64,000 nt of DNA from an uncultured Amylibacter sp. (GTDB lineage: Bacteria; Pseudomonadota; Alphaproteobacteria; Rhodobacterales; Rhodobacteraceae): assembly GCA_943846615.1 (NCBI GenBank), contig OX044354.1, forward strand, positions 2,001,001 to 2,065,000, in the 5' to 3' direction. Each line of letters begins with the position of its first letter. The stretch's first letter is position 1. Under the pieces are notes generated by a model that saw only the letters and a list, made by a program, of their open reading frames with translations, was not told where the DNA came from and searched no databases. Shown here one piece after another: positions 53,516-63,873 of the stretch. A program made the position numbers and the translations under genes.

Positions 53516-55333
53516 ATGCGAAACACAGCACCTTGGATATTTTTGATCGCTGGATTGGCAACAACTGGCTATTTCGCGCGTGAATACGCGGCTACGTCGA
53601 TTCAATCCGATATTTCCGCCCATGTAAAACAGGCGGTGCCAGAAGGGACGCGCCACAACGCAAAGATTGATGTTTCTGGTCGTGATATCACGGTTTCGGG
53701 CCTTTTACATGACACGGCCGAACATGACGCATTGATAAAAACCCTGTCGGAACTGCGCGGCAATCGCGTGGTACGCACGGATGATATTACCTTCCTGCCT
53801 GTTGCGGCCCCATTTCAGGGTACAGTGACCAAAGGTCCAAATGGCACAACCGTTGAAACCGTTCTTCCGGACGAAAAAATCGCATCTCAAATCGGGCGCA
53901 GTTTTCAAGGCAATGCCGATATGAAACACGCGTTGGCGTCTGGCATGCCCGATGACGAATGGCCCGCGCAATTGGTCGCGATGGCATCGGTTCTGTCTCA
54001 CATGGAAAATGGTTCGGCGACTTTGGAAGGCACGAAAATCACCCTGTCTGGACGCGCATCAACACGGGCCGCACAACAACGTTTTGAAAATTTCGAAAAC
54101 ACGCTACCCGCTGGCTACAGCCTGAATATGGCATCTGTCGATTACCCGGAACCTTACAATATTACCCTTAACAAATCCCCCGATGGCACGGTGTCGTTTT
54201 CGGGTTTAGCGCCAAAAGAAACCCAAGCATCTGCGATCTCTGACGTGCTGAACATATCGGAATATGACGCGGCAAATTTGGAAAATACTGCCGATGGCGA
54301 CCTATCAGAGGTCGTCGAGAAACTCACCCAAGTTGCCCCCGTTTTGGCGTTAATGAAATCTTACGATGTCACCTTCAAACAGCTGCCAGAGGCATCCGTT
54401 GTCGTGACAGGGGCCGTTTTACCCAATGTCGATTTGGAAGAATTCGCCGCCATTCGCTCCGCGGCAAAATTGGACGCGGCGGATTTGCAAATGCCACGCC
54501 CATTCGATGTGCAATTCTCGCTTGATGCGGTCAAAGGCGCGCAATTGGTCGGCCTCGCACCCGAAGGATTTGATCCAGAACAATTGGCGGCAAATCTAGG
54601 CATTCCAAAAATTAACACTGACAAATTCGAAATCGGTGCGCGTGGTGACTCCGCTGAGCTATCCGATCAAATCAGCGGTCTAAAGCCGGTCTTAGAAGAT
54701 GTGGAAACATTAGAAGTTGGCCTTGAAAGCGCGACCGATCAAGGGCCGCAGGTGAAGGCGGAAACATTACCAAACGCCGACCCTGAACGCGTCGCAAACC
54801 TGTTGAAAGATGTGTTCGTCACACTAACCGAGGTCGACGTCGCCCCCACGAAAAATGTCTACGTCGATGGTCAACAGCGCATCAATGGTATTACAGGGGT
54901 GAAAGAGCAATACCAAGCAGGCTATTGGGTGCCACTGGTCACCGTAACTGATCCCACAATCGCGGGCTGCAAAGTCATTACAGATGCCATTCTTAAGGAT
55001 CGTCAAATTGCGTTTAAATCCGCTGTCGCAAAACTGGACCCATCTGCGCGTGTCGTGATCAACCGTCTGGCGGGCGTGATCATATCCTGCTTCGATCAAA
55101 CGCCACTAAAGGTTGAACTGTCAGGCCACACTGACAGCCAAGGTTTTGATGCTGACAACCTTTTGCTCAGCATCGAACGGGTCAATACAGTGCGCGATGC
55201 CTTGGCCACGCGCGGGGTCGATCTGTTGCGCATGTTGGCTGTTGGTTATGGTGAAACGCAACCCATCGCAGATAATGAAACCGCCGAAGGCCGCCGCGCC
55301 AATCGTCGCACAGAATTTGAATGGCTCAATTAG
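53516..55333 (+). CDS. OmpA-family protein with repeated BON-like domains
   Basis: A 605-residue exported protein. An N-terminal hydrophobic segment (7-22) serves as signal or anchor. Several BON-like repeats follow (for example NAKIDVSGRDITVSGLLHD, and later KITLSGRAS and VVVTGAVLP). The C-terminal OmpA-like domain has VELSGHTDSQGFDADN and RRANRRTEFEWLN, the peptidoglycan-binding form. GGGGAA precedes the ATG. It is divergent from the pseudokinase, so envelope and signalling parts share one promoter region. Similar BON-OmpA proteins (ArfA-like) occur in other bacteria. Confidence 0.82.
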   Translation: MRNTAPWIFLIAGLATTGYFAREYAATSIQSDISAHVKQAVPEGTRHNAKIDVSGRDITVSGLLHDTAEHDALIKTLSELRGNRVVRTDDITFLPVAAPFQGTVTKGPNGTTVETVLPDEKIASQIGRSFQGNADMKHALASGMPDDEWPAQLVAMASVLSHMENGSATLEGTKITLSGRASTRAAQQRFENFENTLPAGYSLNMASVDYPEPYNITLNKSPDGTVSFSGLAPKETQASAISDVLNISEYDAANLENTADGDLSEVVEKLTQVAPVLALMKSYDVTFKQLPEASVVVTGAVLPNVDLEEFAAIRSAAKLDAADLQMPRPFDVQFSLDAVKGAQLVGLAPEGFDPEQLAANLGIPKINTDKFEIGARGDSAELSDQISGLKPVLEDVETLEVGLESATDQGPQVKAETLPNADPERVANLLKDVFVTLTEVDVAPTKNVYVDGQQRINGITGVKEQYQAGYWVPLVTVTDPTIAGCKVITDAILKDRQIAFKSAVAKLDPSARVVINRLAGVIISCFDQTPLKVELSGHTDSQGFDADNLLLSIERVNTVRDALATRGVDLLRMLAVGYGETQPIADNETAEGRRANRRTEFEWLN

Positions 55334-55357
55334 CCACATCGAAAAGGATACTTTAAC

Positions 55358-55801
55358 ATGTTGAATAACTGGAACTTTCTCGTCGCTGAAATTTGGACAT
55401 TTCTGGCAATCGCGGCCATTTTGACTTTTGTGGTATGCTGGTTCGTCTGGGGCCGTTCAGCAGTACGCGCAAACGTAACGCGCCTAAAGCAAACAGAGGA
55501 AGATCTGACACTGGCCCGTTCTGCTTTGACACAATCCCGCGCAGAAGTTCAACGCGCAGAACGCAAACAAGAAGAACTGAAAGATCGCCTTATACGCGAA
55601 AACGCAAAACTGGCCCAGATGAAGAAAGAGTTCGCGGCACAACAAAACGCGGTTCAATCAGCCTCGTCAAACATGAAAAATTTCATAGACCAACGTGTAA
55701 ATGGTGACGGACCAGATGCAGTGCTGATCGACACAATTTCACGCGGATCAACCAAGGCGAAAGAAGCAGTGCAATCGCTGTTCGCGCGTTTCAAATCGTG
55801 A
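55358..55801 (+). CDS. Single-span membrane protein with cytoplasmic or periplasmic coiled coil
   Basis: A 147-residue protein. One membrane helix (about 10-32; WTFLAIAAILTFVVCWFVWG) is followed by a long charged coiled coil (about 40-105, rich in Arg, Glu and Gln) and a short tail. It is 24 bp after the OmpA gene and probably works with it. Its stop touches that of the convergent xylulokinase gene. I do not recognise a family. Confidence 0.65.
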   Translation: MLNNWNFLVAEIWTFLAIAAILTFVVCWFVWGRSAVRANVTRLKQTEEDLTLARSALTQSRAEVQRAERKQEELKDRLIRENAKLAQMKKEFAAQQNAVQSASSNMKNFIDQRVNGDGPDAVLIDTISRGSTKAKEAVQSLFARFKS

Positions 55802-57250
55802 TCATTGGATCGCTTTGATACCGGCATATGCTTTTTGAAATGCCGCGTGGGATTGCCTCATAACATCGCGCATTTCGGGCACAGGCTCTATGGTTTCGTC
55901 AATATCTGGCGCCACCATAACGTCGCCAACCATTGCTCCATTCGCGACCATTCCTAATCTCGCGGCCCCCAGGGCCGCACCAAATTCTCCGCTGGTGGGA
56001 ATATGCAACGGCACATCCAAAACTGTCGCAATCAAGCGCAACCAATACCGCGATGCTGCGCCGCCGCCAATCGCAAACAAACTGTCGAATTTCGCCCCTG
56101 CGGCGACCAACGCTTCAAAACTGTCGCACAGTCCAAACGCCACACCCTCTAGCACGGCTTGGGTCATATCATTACCTGTTGTGCGCGTACTAAGTCCCGT
56201 AAAACTGCCCCGAATATGCGCATCATTATGCGGTGTGCGTTCACCCGATAAATATGGCAGAAACCGTAATTCCGTCGGCGCATGCAAATTTTCACCCAGC
56301 TCTTCGGTCAGGGCCTGCGGGCTCTTGCCAACAATGCCCGACAACCAATTCAAACTGTCGGTAGCACATAACATCACACCCATCTGATACCACTGATCTG
56401 GCACCGCGTGGCAAAACGTATGCACGGCTGTTTGAGGCGCGGGATGATACCCATCGCGCGCCGCCAGCAACACACCCGAAGTGCCCAAGGATACAAAACC
56501 CTGCCCCTCGTGCATTGCACCAATGCCACATGCGGCGGCGGCATTATCACCTGCGCCACCTGCAACAGTAACTGTTTGCGCCAATCCCCAATCGGCCATT
56601 AATTCCGCACGCAATGTGCCGCCAGATTGCGATCCCTCAACCAATCGCGGCATCTGATCACGTCGCATCTGTCCCGCATCCAACAGATACGTGGACCAAT
56701 TACGCGCCCCAACATCCAACCACGATGTGCCCGCACTGTCGGACATATCCGCCACAAATTCACCCGTCAGATAATAATTCAAATAGGCCGCAGGTAATAA
56801 AACTTTGGCCACTTTGTTGAAAACCTCAGGCTCGTTTTGCGCAACCCACAACATTTTAGGCGCGGTAAATCCCGGAAACACAATATTCCCAGATAACGCA
56901 CGCACCCGTTCATCGTTGTCCAGACCAGCGGCCTGTGTCTGTGCGCGCGTGTCATTCCACAAAATACAGGGCCGCAAAACTTGCCCCCCATCATCCAACA
57001 GGGTTGCACCATGCATATGCCCAGCAACACCAATTCCCGTCAGATTTTGAAACGCAGGATATTGATCGCGCAGATCGCGAACCGCACCCTCTAACGCGAT
57101 AACCCAATCGTTGGGGTCTTGTTCCGACCACCCATCATGGGGGCGCGATACATCGAAACTTTTGGAACATGATCCAATCGGCACACCATCATCTGATACT
57201 AATAACGCACGCAAACCAGACGTGCCTAAATCAATCCCCAAATACGCCAT
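55802..57250 (-). CDS. xylB: Xylulokinase
   Basis: A 482-residue FGGY-family kinase that phosphorylates D-xylulose to xylulose 5-phosphate. It has YLGIDLGTSGLRALLV at the start, the sugar-site GVAGHMHGATLLD, ILWNDTRAQTQAA, and the C-terminal ATP motif AIGGGAASRYWLRL. Length matches. No xylose isomerase or transporter is beside it. It begins directly after the rhodanese stop (no gap). Confidence 0.9.
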   Translation of the reverse strand: MAYLGIDLGTSGLRALLVSDDGVPIGSCSKSFDVSRPHDGWSEQDPNDWVIALEGAVRDLRDQYPAFQNLTGIGVAGHMHGATLLDDGGQVLRPCILWNDTRAQTQAAGLDNDERVRALSGNIVFPGFTAPKMLWVAQNEPEVFNKVAKVLLPAAYLNYYLTGEFVADMSDSAGTSWLDVGARNWSTYLLDAGQMRRDQMPRLVEGSQSGGTLRAELMADWGLAQTVTVAGGAGDNAAAACGIGAMHEGQGFVSLGTSGVLLAARDGYHPAPQTAVHTFCHAVPDQWYQMGVMLCATDSLNWLSGIVGKSPQALTEELGENLHAPTELRFLPYLSGERTPHNDAHIRGSFTGLSTRTTGNDMTQAVLEGVAFGLCDSFEALVAAGAKFDSLFAIGGGAASRYWLRLIATVLDVPLHIPTSGEFGAALGAARLGMVANGAMVGDVMVAPDIDETIEPVPEMRDVMRQSHAAFQKAYAGIKAIQ

Positions 57251-57646
57251 TTAACGAACCTTAAATTCCACAGGTCCACCGTGTTTTTCCCACGTGGAAA
57301 AACCCTCTTTCAGATGCGCCGCTTTAAATCCCATGGCGTTGATTGTCTGCACCGTCAACGCGGATCGCCAACCAGATGCGCAATGAAACACAAATTTCGC
57401 ATCTTGGGCGAAAATCTCTTTGAAATAGGGGCTGTCGGGATCGATCCAAAATTCAATCATCCCACGCGGTGCATGAAAGCTGCCGGGGATAAACCCACTG
57501 CGTTCGCGTTCACGCGGATCACGAATATCCACAATCACAACATCTGGATCATCCATCTGTGCAATCAGATCAGATGTTTCAATTTCCTCAACCTGTGCCC
57601 GCGCATTTGCGACCATTTCTGCAGCAGTCGTATTCAGCGATCCCAT
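57251..57646 (-). CDS. Rhodanese-domain protein
   Basis: A 131-residue single rhodanese domain. It has DVVIVDIRDPRERERSGFIPGS and the active loop FHCASGWRSAL with the sulfur-accepting Cys. Such proteins move sulfane sulfur or act as small regulatory phosphatase-like domains. It lies between the methyltransferase and xylulokinase genes on the same strand. The partner is unknown. Confidence 0.87.
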   Translation of the reverse strand: MGSLNTTAAEMVANARAQVEEIETSDLIAQMDDPDVVIVDIRDPRERERSGFIPGSFHAPRGMIEFWIDPDSPYFKEIFAQDAKFVFHCASGWRSALTVQTINAMGFKAAHLKEGFSTWEKHGGPVEFKVR

Positions 57647-57718
57647 GATATATCCTTTTTCACCAACTTGCCCGTCAATGATACGCAGTTCAACCGCGAA
57701 AACCCACGGGTCATAATC

Positions 57719-59245
57719 CTAAGGCGTCAAAATATTGAATGCCTCACGAATGGCACGATCTTGTTCCTCCGTCAAATATGATGGGTGATGGGTTGCCAAT
57801 ACTTCGCGGGCCTTAATTCCCGCCATATCCCACGCCGATTGCGCACCCGCATCGGCCCAGGTTTTTGGATTCTCACGGTCCGCCAGGGCAGGATAAAAAT
57901 AATCCCGTTCCATCGCGGCCAATGTATGTTCACCGCCCAGAAAATGCCCATCACCCAATACGGCGGTACAGATCGCATCAAACCCCAGATTTTCTTCGCT
58001 CACCTCGACCCCACGCAAAACACGGTATGTGTTCGAATGCATTTCATCGTCCAAAATAAACGCCTCAAAACTGGCACCCAGTAATGACGCGGTCATGCCC
58101 GAACTTTCATAAATCAAATTCCCCCCCGCCAGCGCCGCCGCTAACGAAGTCATCCCCTTTTCAACCCCGTATTGCGCATCCAACGCCTTGGCATCGCTCA
58201 TGGATGCGGCAACGCCACTGGGCAATCCTAACCAATTGGAAACTTGGGCCGACGCCGCATTCAACAACGCCGTTTCCCCACCACCACCGGCGAAGGCACC
58301 GGTGCGCAAATCAATAACCAACGGCCAGTTTGAAAAAACCATCGGATGGCCCGGCTTGATCACATGCACCATTACCAAACTGGCCAATGTTTCGGCCAAT
58401 GATTGAGCCAAAAAACCCGCCATTGTCGCAGGCGCAGTCGCCCCCGCTTGTGCCGCGGTGATACACGAAACGGGTACGTTATGTTTCAAACATTCAAACA
58501 CCACATCAACCGCGTCTTCGCCATAACGCATCGGCGAAATTACGGGGCTGATGTGTGCCTTCACAAATGGTCGCTTGGCAAACTCCCCATCACCACCCGC
58601 GGCAATATCAAACATACCCACAATCGGTTCGACATTTTCTGCCACTGTAAACGCCGTCGCCACAGGCTTGGTCGTGTTTTTTATCAACGCATATGCCGTG
58701 TTCACATCCAGATCGAAAACATCAGGCACATCGGTTGCAATGCAGCACCGCGTGTACCAACTAACGTTCGCCAATGTGTCCTGTAACCGCGTAAATTGAT
58801 GCAAATCCGCAAGCGTGCTCTCGCGGTAAATCCCACTGTCCAAATCCAACGTCTGCACCGCCGCGCCACCGGTGCCAAAATGCACAGCATCGCCGCCAAC
58901 GGTAATGGTGCGCGCAGGGTCACGCCCATGTAATTCAAATGTCTTGGGGGCGGTATCAATCGCGGCTTCAACCAACGCACGTGGGAACATCACGCGTGCG
59001 TCACGCTCTGTCGCACCATGTTTCACCAATAAATCACGCAAACGATCGGGAACCTCACCCATGCCCAACTCGCCCAACAGGCGGATCGCCGTTTCATATA
59101 TCTGTTCAACCTCGCCATCCAACAGGGGGCGATATGCACCACCAGATTGCCCGGGCGGGCAGGGGTCAATCACAGGTTTTGCCGCACGTTTATCATGGCG
59201 CGCTTTGCGCCCACCGCGTTTAATCGTTTGTCCTGCTTTCGTCAT
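57719..59245 (-). CDS. MttB-family (trimethylamine/betaine) methyltransferase, non-pyrrolysine
   Basis: A 508-residue protein from ATG 59245 (a TTG three bases earlier is less likely). The MttB superfamily transfers a methyl group from a quaternary or tertiary amine to a corrinoid protein. The frame has no internal amber codon, so it lacks pyrrolysine, as in glycine-betaine-type MtgB proteins common in Rhodobacterales. Family segments include FGTGGAAVQTLDLDSG and SSGMTASLLGASFEAFILDDEM. It faces the DMGDH-like gene across 184 bp, suggesting linked demethylation of betaine-type osmolytes. No corrinoid protein gene is seen here. Confidence 0.85.
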   Translation of the reverse strand: MTKAGQTIKRGGRKARHDKRAAKPVIDPCPPGQSGGAYRPLLDGEVEQIYETAIRLLGELGMGEVPDRLRDLLVKHGATERDARVMFPRALVEAAIDTAPKTFELHGRDPARTITVGGDAVHFGTGGAAVQTLDLDSGIYRESTLADLHQFTRLQDTLANVSWYTRCCIATDVPDVFDLDVNTAYALIKNTTKPVATAFTVAENVEPIVGMFDIAAGGDGEFAKRPFVKAHISPVISPMRYGEDAVDVVFECLKHNVPVSCITAAQAGATAPATMAGFLAQSLAETLASLVMVHVIKPGHPMVFSNWPLVIDLRTGAFAGGGGETALLNAASAQVSNWLGLPSGVAASMSDAKALDAQYGVEKGMTSLAAALAGGNLIYESSGMTASLLGASFEAFILDDEMHSNTYRVLRGVEVSEENLGFDAICTAVLGDGHFLGGEHTLAAMERDYFYPALADRENPKTWADAGAQSAWDMAGIKAREVLATHHPSYLTEEQDRAIREAFNILTP

Positions 59246-59429
59246 CAAGGCCCCCTGCTATTTCCCAAACAGTAGGCGACGACGTTCTCGGTAAACAAAT
59301 GAAAAAAACACCATGATAAAAAATAAATAAAACCTTCGGGAAAGTCGAATTTATATTCGGTTTTTCGAAAACTCTAGACAAGACCTCATCTGCGCAATTA
59401 CCTGCAATCAAATCCACAGGGGAAACGCC

Positions 59430-61850
59430 ATGAAAACCAGAACCAAAGCAGTCGTAATCGGTGGAGGCATCGCAGGGTGTTCCACATTATATCACCTAAC
59501 CCAAGAAGGTTGGACAGATGTGGTTCTGGTGGAACGCAACGAGTTGACCAGCGGCACAACGTGGCACTCTGCCGCCCAGGTGACGAACTTTGGTATGACC
59601 CAAACAATGGTTGGCCTGAAAACCCACTCGATCAACTTGTATAATGAATTGGCAAACGACCCTGAATACCCAATCAACTATCACCACGGTGATGGCGGAA
59701 TTCGTTTGGCCAACACACAGGAACAAATGGACGGCTACGCCCATTTCGCATCAATGGCCCGTGGCATGGATGTAGAGTTCGAGGTGCTGGATGCAGAAGA
59801 ATGCGCACGTCGCCACCCCCTGATTTCCACCGACAACATGATTGGTGGTCTGTGGGATCCAATGGACGGTGATATCGACCCCGCACAGCTATGCCAAGCA
59901 TTGGCACGCCGCGCCCGCAAAGCAGGCGCAGAGGTATATCGCAACACCCCCGTTACGGGTCTGACCCAACACAAAGACGACACATGGACAGTACACACCG
60001 AACACGGCGACATCGATTGTGATGTCGTTGTGAACGCGGGCGGCTACCGCGTGAACGAAGTCGGCGCAATGATGGGCGTGCATCACCCCGTTGCATCCAT
60101 GGAACACCAATATTTCCTAACCGAAGACATTCCAGCAATCGTCGAATCCGATAAACGCATGCCGCTGTTGCGCTGCCCAATTTCCGATTACTACTGTCGT
60201 CAGGAAAAGAATGGCCTCTTGGTCGGTTTTTATGAACAGGACTGTAAAACTTGGGGCATGGATGGCATCGATCCAAACTTCGTCAATGCATTATGCCCAG
60301 ATGATCTAGATCGCGTAACGGATGTCCTAGAGGGCGCAATGGAACGCATGCCTGCCTTAATGGAAACAGGCATCCACACCATCGTAAACGGCCCAATTAC
60401 CTACACAATCGACGGCGCACCACTGGTTGGCCCAATCCCTGGCAAACGCAACGCATTCTGCATCATCGGCCTACGCGCTGGCTTGGGCGAAGGCGGCGGT
60501 CACGGTTGGCTACTGGCGCAACAAATCGTGCATGGCGAGGCCCAGTACGACACATGGGTCATCGACCCACGCCGCTTCACAGGTCACTGTAACGTTGAAC
60601 TCACCGCGTTAAAGGCAATCGAGGATTACCAAAACGAATTCCGCTTCCACTTCCCACACGAACACCGCCCAGCGGGTCGCCCAATGAAAACGACACCACT
60701 GACACCAATCTTGGCTGCTGAAGGCGCGGAATTCACAACGGTCAACGGTTGGGAACGCATGGAATACATCAAACCAGCCCCTGATTTCCATGAAACACTC
60801 GGCTTCAAATTTAACGAGGCCCAAGACATCATCAAAGGCGAAGTCAACGCGGTCCACACCGCCGTCGGCCTGTGCGAAGTCAGCGGTTTCAACCGTTTCG
60901 AAATCACAGGCGCCGATAAACACGACTTCCTTGATCGCATGATCTGTGGTCGCGTCACCCGCAAGGAAGGCCGCGTCGGCTTGGGCTATCTTCTGAACCA
61001 CCAAGGTATGCTCAAGGCCGAGGCAACAATCGCCAACATGCCCGATGGTTCCATCTGGTACGGATCGGCCGCGGCGGCTGAATTCCACGATATGGATTGG
61101 TTGCAAAACCACATCGGCGTGGATGAGGATGTGCAAATCAAATCCCTGACGAACGATTACACAATCCTCGTTCTGGCAGGGCCAAAATCCCGCGATGTCA
61201 TGTCCGCGGTATCCCGCGATGATTGGTCTGCGAAAGCAATGCCATGGCTCTGCGTGCGCGACGCCTTCATCGGCATCGCACCAGCCAAGGTGATGACGGT
61301 TTCCTTCTCTGGCGAACTCGCCTACGAAATCCACATCCCTAACAACCAACTTTACGCGGCCTACTTGGCCCTGCGCGAAGCGGGCGAAAAACACGGGCTA
61401 AAATTATTCGGCGCACGCGCCGTGGACAGCATGCGGATGGAAAAAGGCTTCTTGCATTGGAAGGCAGACATCCTAACCGAATTCACACCGTTTGAAACCA
61501 GCCTAGATCGCTTCATCAAAATGGACAAAGGCGACTTCATCGGCAAAGAGGCGTTAGAACAACGTATGATGGACGGCCCGCGCACCAAATTGGTCACCAT
61601 CGTGATCGACGACGATATCGCCCCTGCACATGGCGGCGCATCTGTGATGATGGATGGCCGCGTTGTTGGTACGGTTTCATCGGGTGATTACGGACACCGC
61701 ACAGGTAAAAACATCGCCTATGCCTTCGTTGATCCAGAATTCGCAGCCACAGGTACAACCTTCGAAATCGACATCATCGGAAAAATGACACCTGCAACGG
61801 TTGTTGAACAATGCCTATACGATCCAACATACGCATTGATGCGTTCCTAA
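59430..61850 (+). CDS. FAD-dependent oxidoreductase fused to GcvT (dimethylglycine/sarcosine dehydrogenase-like)
   Basis: An 806-residue protein. The N-terminal DAO-type FAD domain shows AVVIGGGIAGCSTLYHL and the GTTWHSAAQV segment, whose His can hold FAD covalently. From about residue 430 follow FAO-M and GcvT aminomethyltransferase domains (EITGADKHDFLDRMICGRV, AVDSMRMEKGF). Such enzymes remove a methyl from dimethylglycine or sarcosine and pass it to tetrahydrofolate. AGGGGAAACG precedes the ATG. It pairs with the divergent MttB gene in C1/N metabolism of methylated amines. Confidence 0.88.
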   Translation: MKTRTKAVVIGGGIAGCSTLYHLTQEGWTDVVLVERNELTSGTTWHSAAQVTNFGMTQTMVGLKTHSINLYNELANDPEYPINYHHGDGGIRLANTQEQMDGYAHFASMARGMDVEFEVLDAEECARRHPLISTDNMIGGLWDPMDGDIDPAQLCQALARRARKAGAEVYRNTPVTGLTQHKDDTWTVHTEHGDIDCDVVVNAGGYRVNEVGAMMGVHHPVASMEHQYFLTEDIPAIVESDKRMPLLRCPISDYYCRQEKNGLLVGFYEQDCKTWGMDGIDPNFVNALCPDDLDRVTDVLEGAMERMPALMETGIHTIVNGPITYTIDGAPLVGPIPGKRNAFCIIGLRAGLGEGGGHGWLLAQQIVHGEAQYDTWVIDPRRFTGHCNVELTALKAIEDYQNEFRFHFPHEHRPAGRPMKTTPLTPILAAEGAEFTTVNGWERMEYIKPAPDFHETLGFKFNEAQDIIKGEVNAVHTAVGLCEVSGFNRFEITGADKHDFLDRMICGRVTRKEGRVGLGYLLNHQGMLKAEATIANMPDGSIWYGSAAAAEFHDMDWLQNHIGVDEDVQIKSLTNDYTILVLAGPKSRDVMSAVSRDDWSAKAMPWLCVRDAFIGIAPAKVMTVSFSGELAYEIHIPNNQLYAAYLALREAGEKHGLKLFGARAVDSMRMEKGFLHWKADILTEFTPFETSLDRFIKMDKGDFIGKEALEQRMMDGPRTKLVTIVIDDDIAPAHGGASVMMDGRVVGTVSSGDYGHRTGKNIAYAFVDPEFAATGTTFEIDIIGKMTPATVVEQCLYDPTYALMRS

Positions 61851-63814
61851 AGGTATTGTTGCATCTGCCTCTTCAATCTGTGTGACAACAGACATGAATG
61901 CGAAAAATCTAAATTGCGCTGAATTAATTCGGCGCTTTTTTCATATGATTTGATATCCGCCAACGCCTGCGCATGGGCATGGGTAATGGTTGGATTTTGC
62001 TGTACCCACGCCACATCCATCGCGGATAATGCATCAAATATTTCAACCGCTTTTGCGGGCTGGCCGAACTCTAATAATCGCACGCCATATGCGGCCATGA
62101 ATGCGGGGTGATTACCACTGCGTTCAACGGCGATCTGCATTGCGCCAAGGCCTGCATCATTTTCACCCACACGAAAACACCCCACGGCCAAACGTTTCGC
62201 GGATAATGCATCACCATCCTTGGCTATCGCGCGTAACCTGTCCAACGATCCACCCGATTGCATCACATCATTTAGCACCGCAATTCCATCGGGCAGGCTG
62301 TCCACAATATCGCGCACCATAATCGATTTCATCTGCAATTTGCGCCGCGTCTTTGGGTTCACAAATTCCAACCAATCCATCAGGGCAACAGGAGCCATAT
62401 GGTTTTTCAAATGAAACGGGCTTTGCACCGCATCGGGGAAGGCGCGTTTACTTAAACGTCGAAACCCTTTCTGCGGGGGGATCGCGGACTTTAACGTCAA
62501 ATCATCGTAACCCATCCCATCAAACCACGCGCCACCACCACGCATCAACACGGATGTTACATAACTGACAAAGGGCGATTCAGGATAATACCAATGCGCC
62601 CACGCCAAATGGCGCAACGCCACATCACGCGCCCCCGCCAATTGATTGGCATAGGCAAGTGCAGCAAATGGTTCTCCCAACGCGGAAACATGTTGAAACC
62701 CATATGTTTGAACCATGTCCCCCAACCACGAAACAGGATCCAGATCACCGGTGAATAATGTATGTTTCAATCCCGCATCCAACACATGCATTGTCGTAAT
62801 TCCATGGGCTTGCGCCAACTTGGCCACGTCAATCACATCCATTTTCGGATGCGCATAATCACAATATTTCATCAACGTATTCAGCGACTGTTTGTAATCA
62901 CCCTCGCTGTGAAATGCATCAACACCAATCTTAATATCGCGTGCCAATTTGTTAATCGCGATACGTATTTGCGCTGGGGTTAATAAATCTTCGACAGGTT
63001 CACGTATTACGGCGGATAAATCGGCCGCCACGGTGGAATATGCACTGTTTTGCGGGCATAAAATCCGCGCACAACGGCTCATCAAATACATCTCTGCTAA
63101 ATCAATATGCAAATCAGGTTGCCCATCCGCACCCGTCATCTGTGCGGCACCCACTGCGGTTTCATAACGCGCCAGATAGGTGCCCAAAACCGCCTCATCA
63201 TCGCAAAAGAAAACAAACCGCACATCGGATTTATATAAATCATCCAACGCGGCAAAGTAGATCGCATCAGGCACAAATTGCCCATGCCAAAAACCCTCTG
63301 ATGTGTTGGGGTTTCGAATAACATCACCACGGCGAATATGGACGCCAATATATTGAACATCACCGCCCAGCGCGCCATCAATATGATCCATCGCGGCGCG
63401 AAATGCAGGCGCAAAATCAAGGCTTTGAAACGCCTGCGCAAATCCTGCACGCGCTGTTGCTACATCCTCAAACGGTAAGGGAACCGCACCTTCGCGTGTC
63501 GTGAACCCAAAATCCCCACCATTGGCGACCTGCGCGTCAAAGGCATCGCGCGTCATGGGACGGGATTTTTTGGGAATGGCGTTAAATTTCAAACTGCCCT
63601 GCGGGGTGTCGGGGGGCAAGAAATGATCACGAATGAACGCGGGCGAAAAAACCGCCTCTGGCGTTACCAATTCAGGGTATGCATTCTTGGGCTTGCTCCA
63701 AAAAATCTGTAAATCCAGATCAAACATATCCGCCATACGCTTTGCGTTCACCATCGCGGATAAACGCCCACCCAACCGATCGGGCCGTACAGCAAATACT
63801 TTGTTTTTTGGCAT
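61847..63814 (-). CDS. Fucosyltransferase-like protein with helical repeat tail
   Basis: A 655-residue protein. The ATG at 63814 fits the AAGGG ribosome site best; ATGs at 63817 and 63853 are also possible. The N-terminal half resembles NodZ/O-FucT-type glycosyltransferases: VRPDRLGGRLSAMVNAKRMADM, YIGVHIRRGDVIRN (HxRRGD motif for GDP-fucose), and ILCPQNSAYSTVAADLS. The C-terminal half is helical, probably TPR-like (residues 300-655). It likely decorates surface glycans. Its end overlaps the convergent DMGDH-like gene by 4 bp. Confidence 0.65.
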   Translation of the reverse strand: MPKNKVFAVRPDRLGGRLSAMVNAKRMADMFDLDLQIFWSKPKNAYPELVTPEAVFSPAFIRDHFLPPDTPQGSLKFNAIPKKSRPMTRDAFDAQVANGGDFGFTTREGAVPLPFEDVATARAGFAQAFQSLDFAPAFRAAMDHIDGALGGDVQYIGVHIRRGDVIRNPNTSEGFWHGQFVPDAIYFAALDDLYKSDVRFVFFCDDEAVLGTYLARYETAVGAAQMTGADGQPDLHIDLAEMYLMSRCARILCPQNSAYSTVAADLSAVIREPVEDLLTPAQIRIAINKLARDIKIGVDAFHSEGDYKQSLNTLMKYCDYAHPKMDVIDVAKLAQAHGITTMHVLDAGLKHTLFTGDLDPVSWLGDMVQTYGFQHVSALGEPFAALAYANQLAGARDVALRHLAWAHWYYPESPFVSYVTSVLMRGGGAWFDGMGYDDLTLKSAIPPQKGFRRLSKRAFPDAVQSPFHLKNHMAPVALMDWLEFVNPKTRRKLQMKSIMVRDIVDSLPDGIAVLNDVMQSGGSLDRLRAIAKDGDALSAKRLAVGCFRVGENDAGLGAMQIAVERSGNHPAFMAAYGVRLLEFGQPAKAVEIFDALSAMDVAWVQQNPTITHAHAQALADIKSYEKSAELIQRNLDFSHSCLLSHRLKRQMQQYL

Positions 63815-63873
63815 CATAATCCCTTGGCGCAAACTGTTCCCAATTTGCGCCAAACGGCGCTTATGCGCAACGG

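Noticed and set aside
57719..59245. Pyrrolysine-containing trimethylamine methyltransferase (MttB proper)
   Set aside because: The frame contains no internal amber codon.
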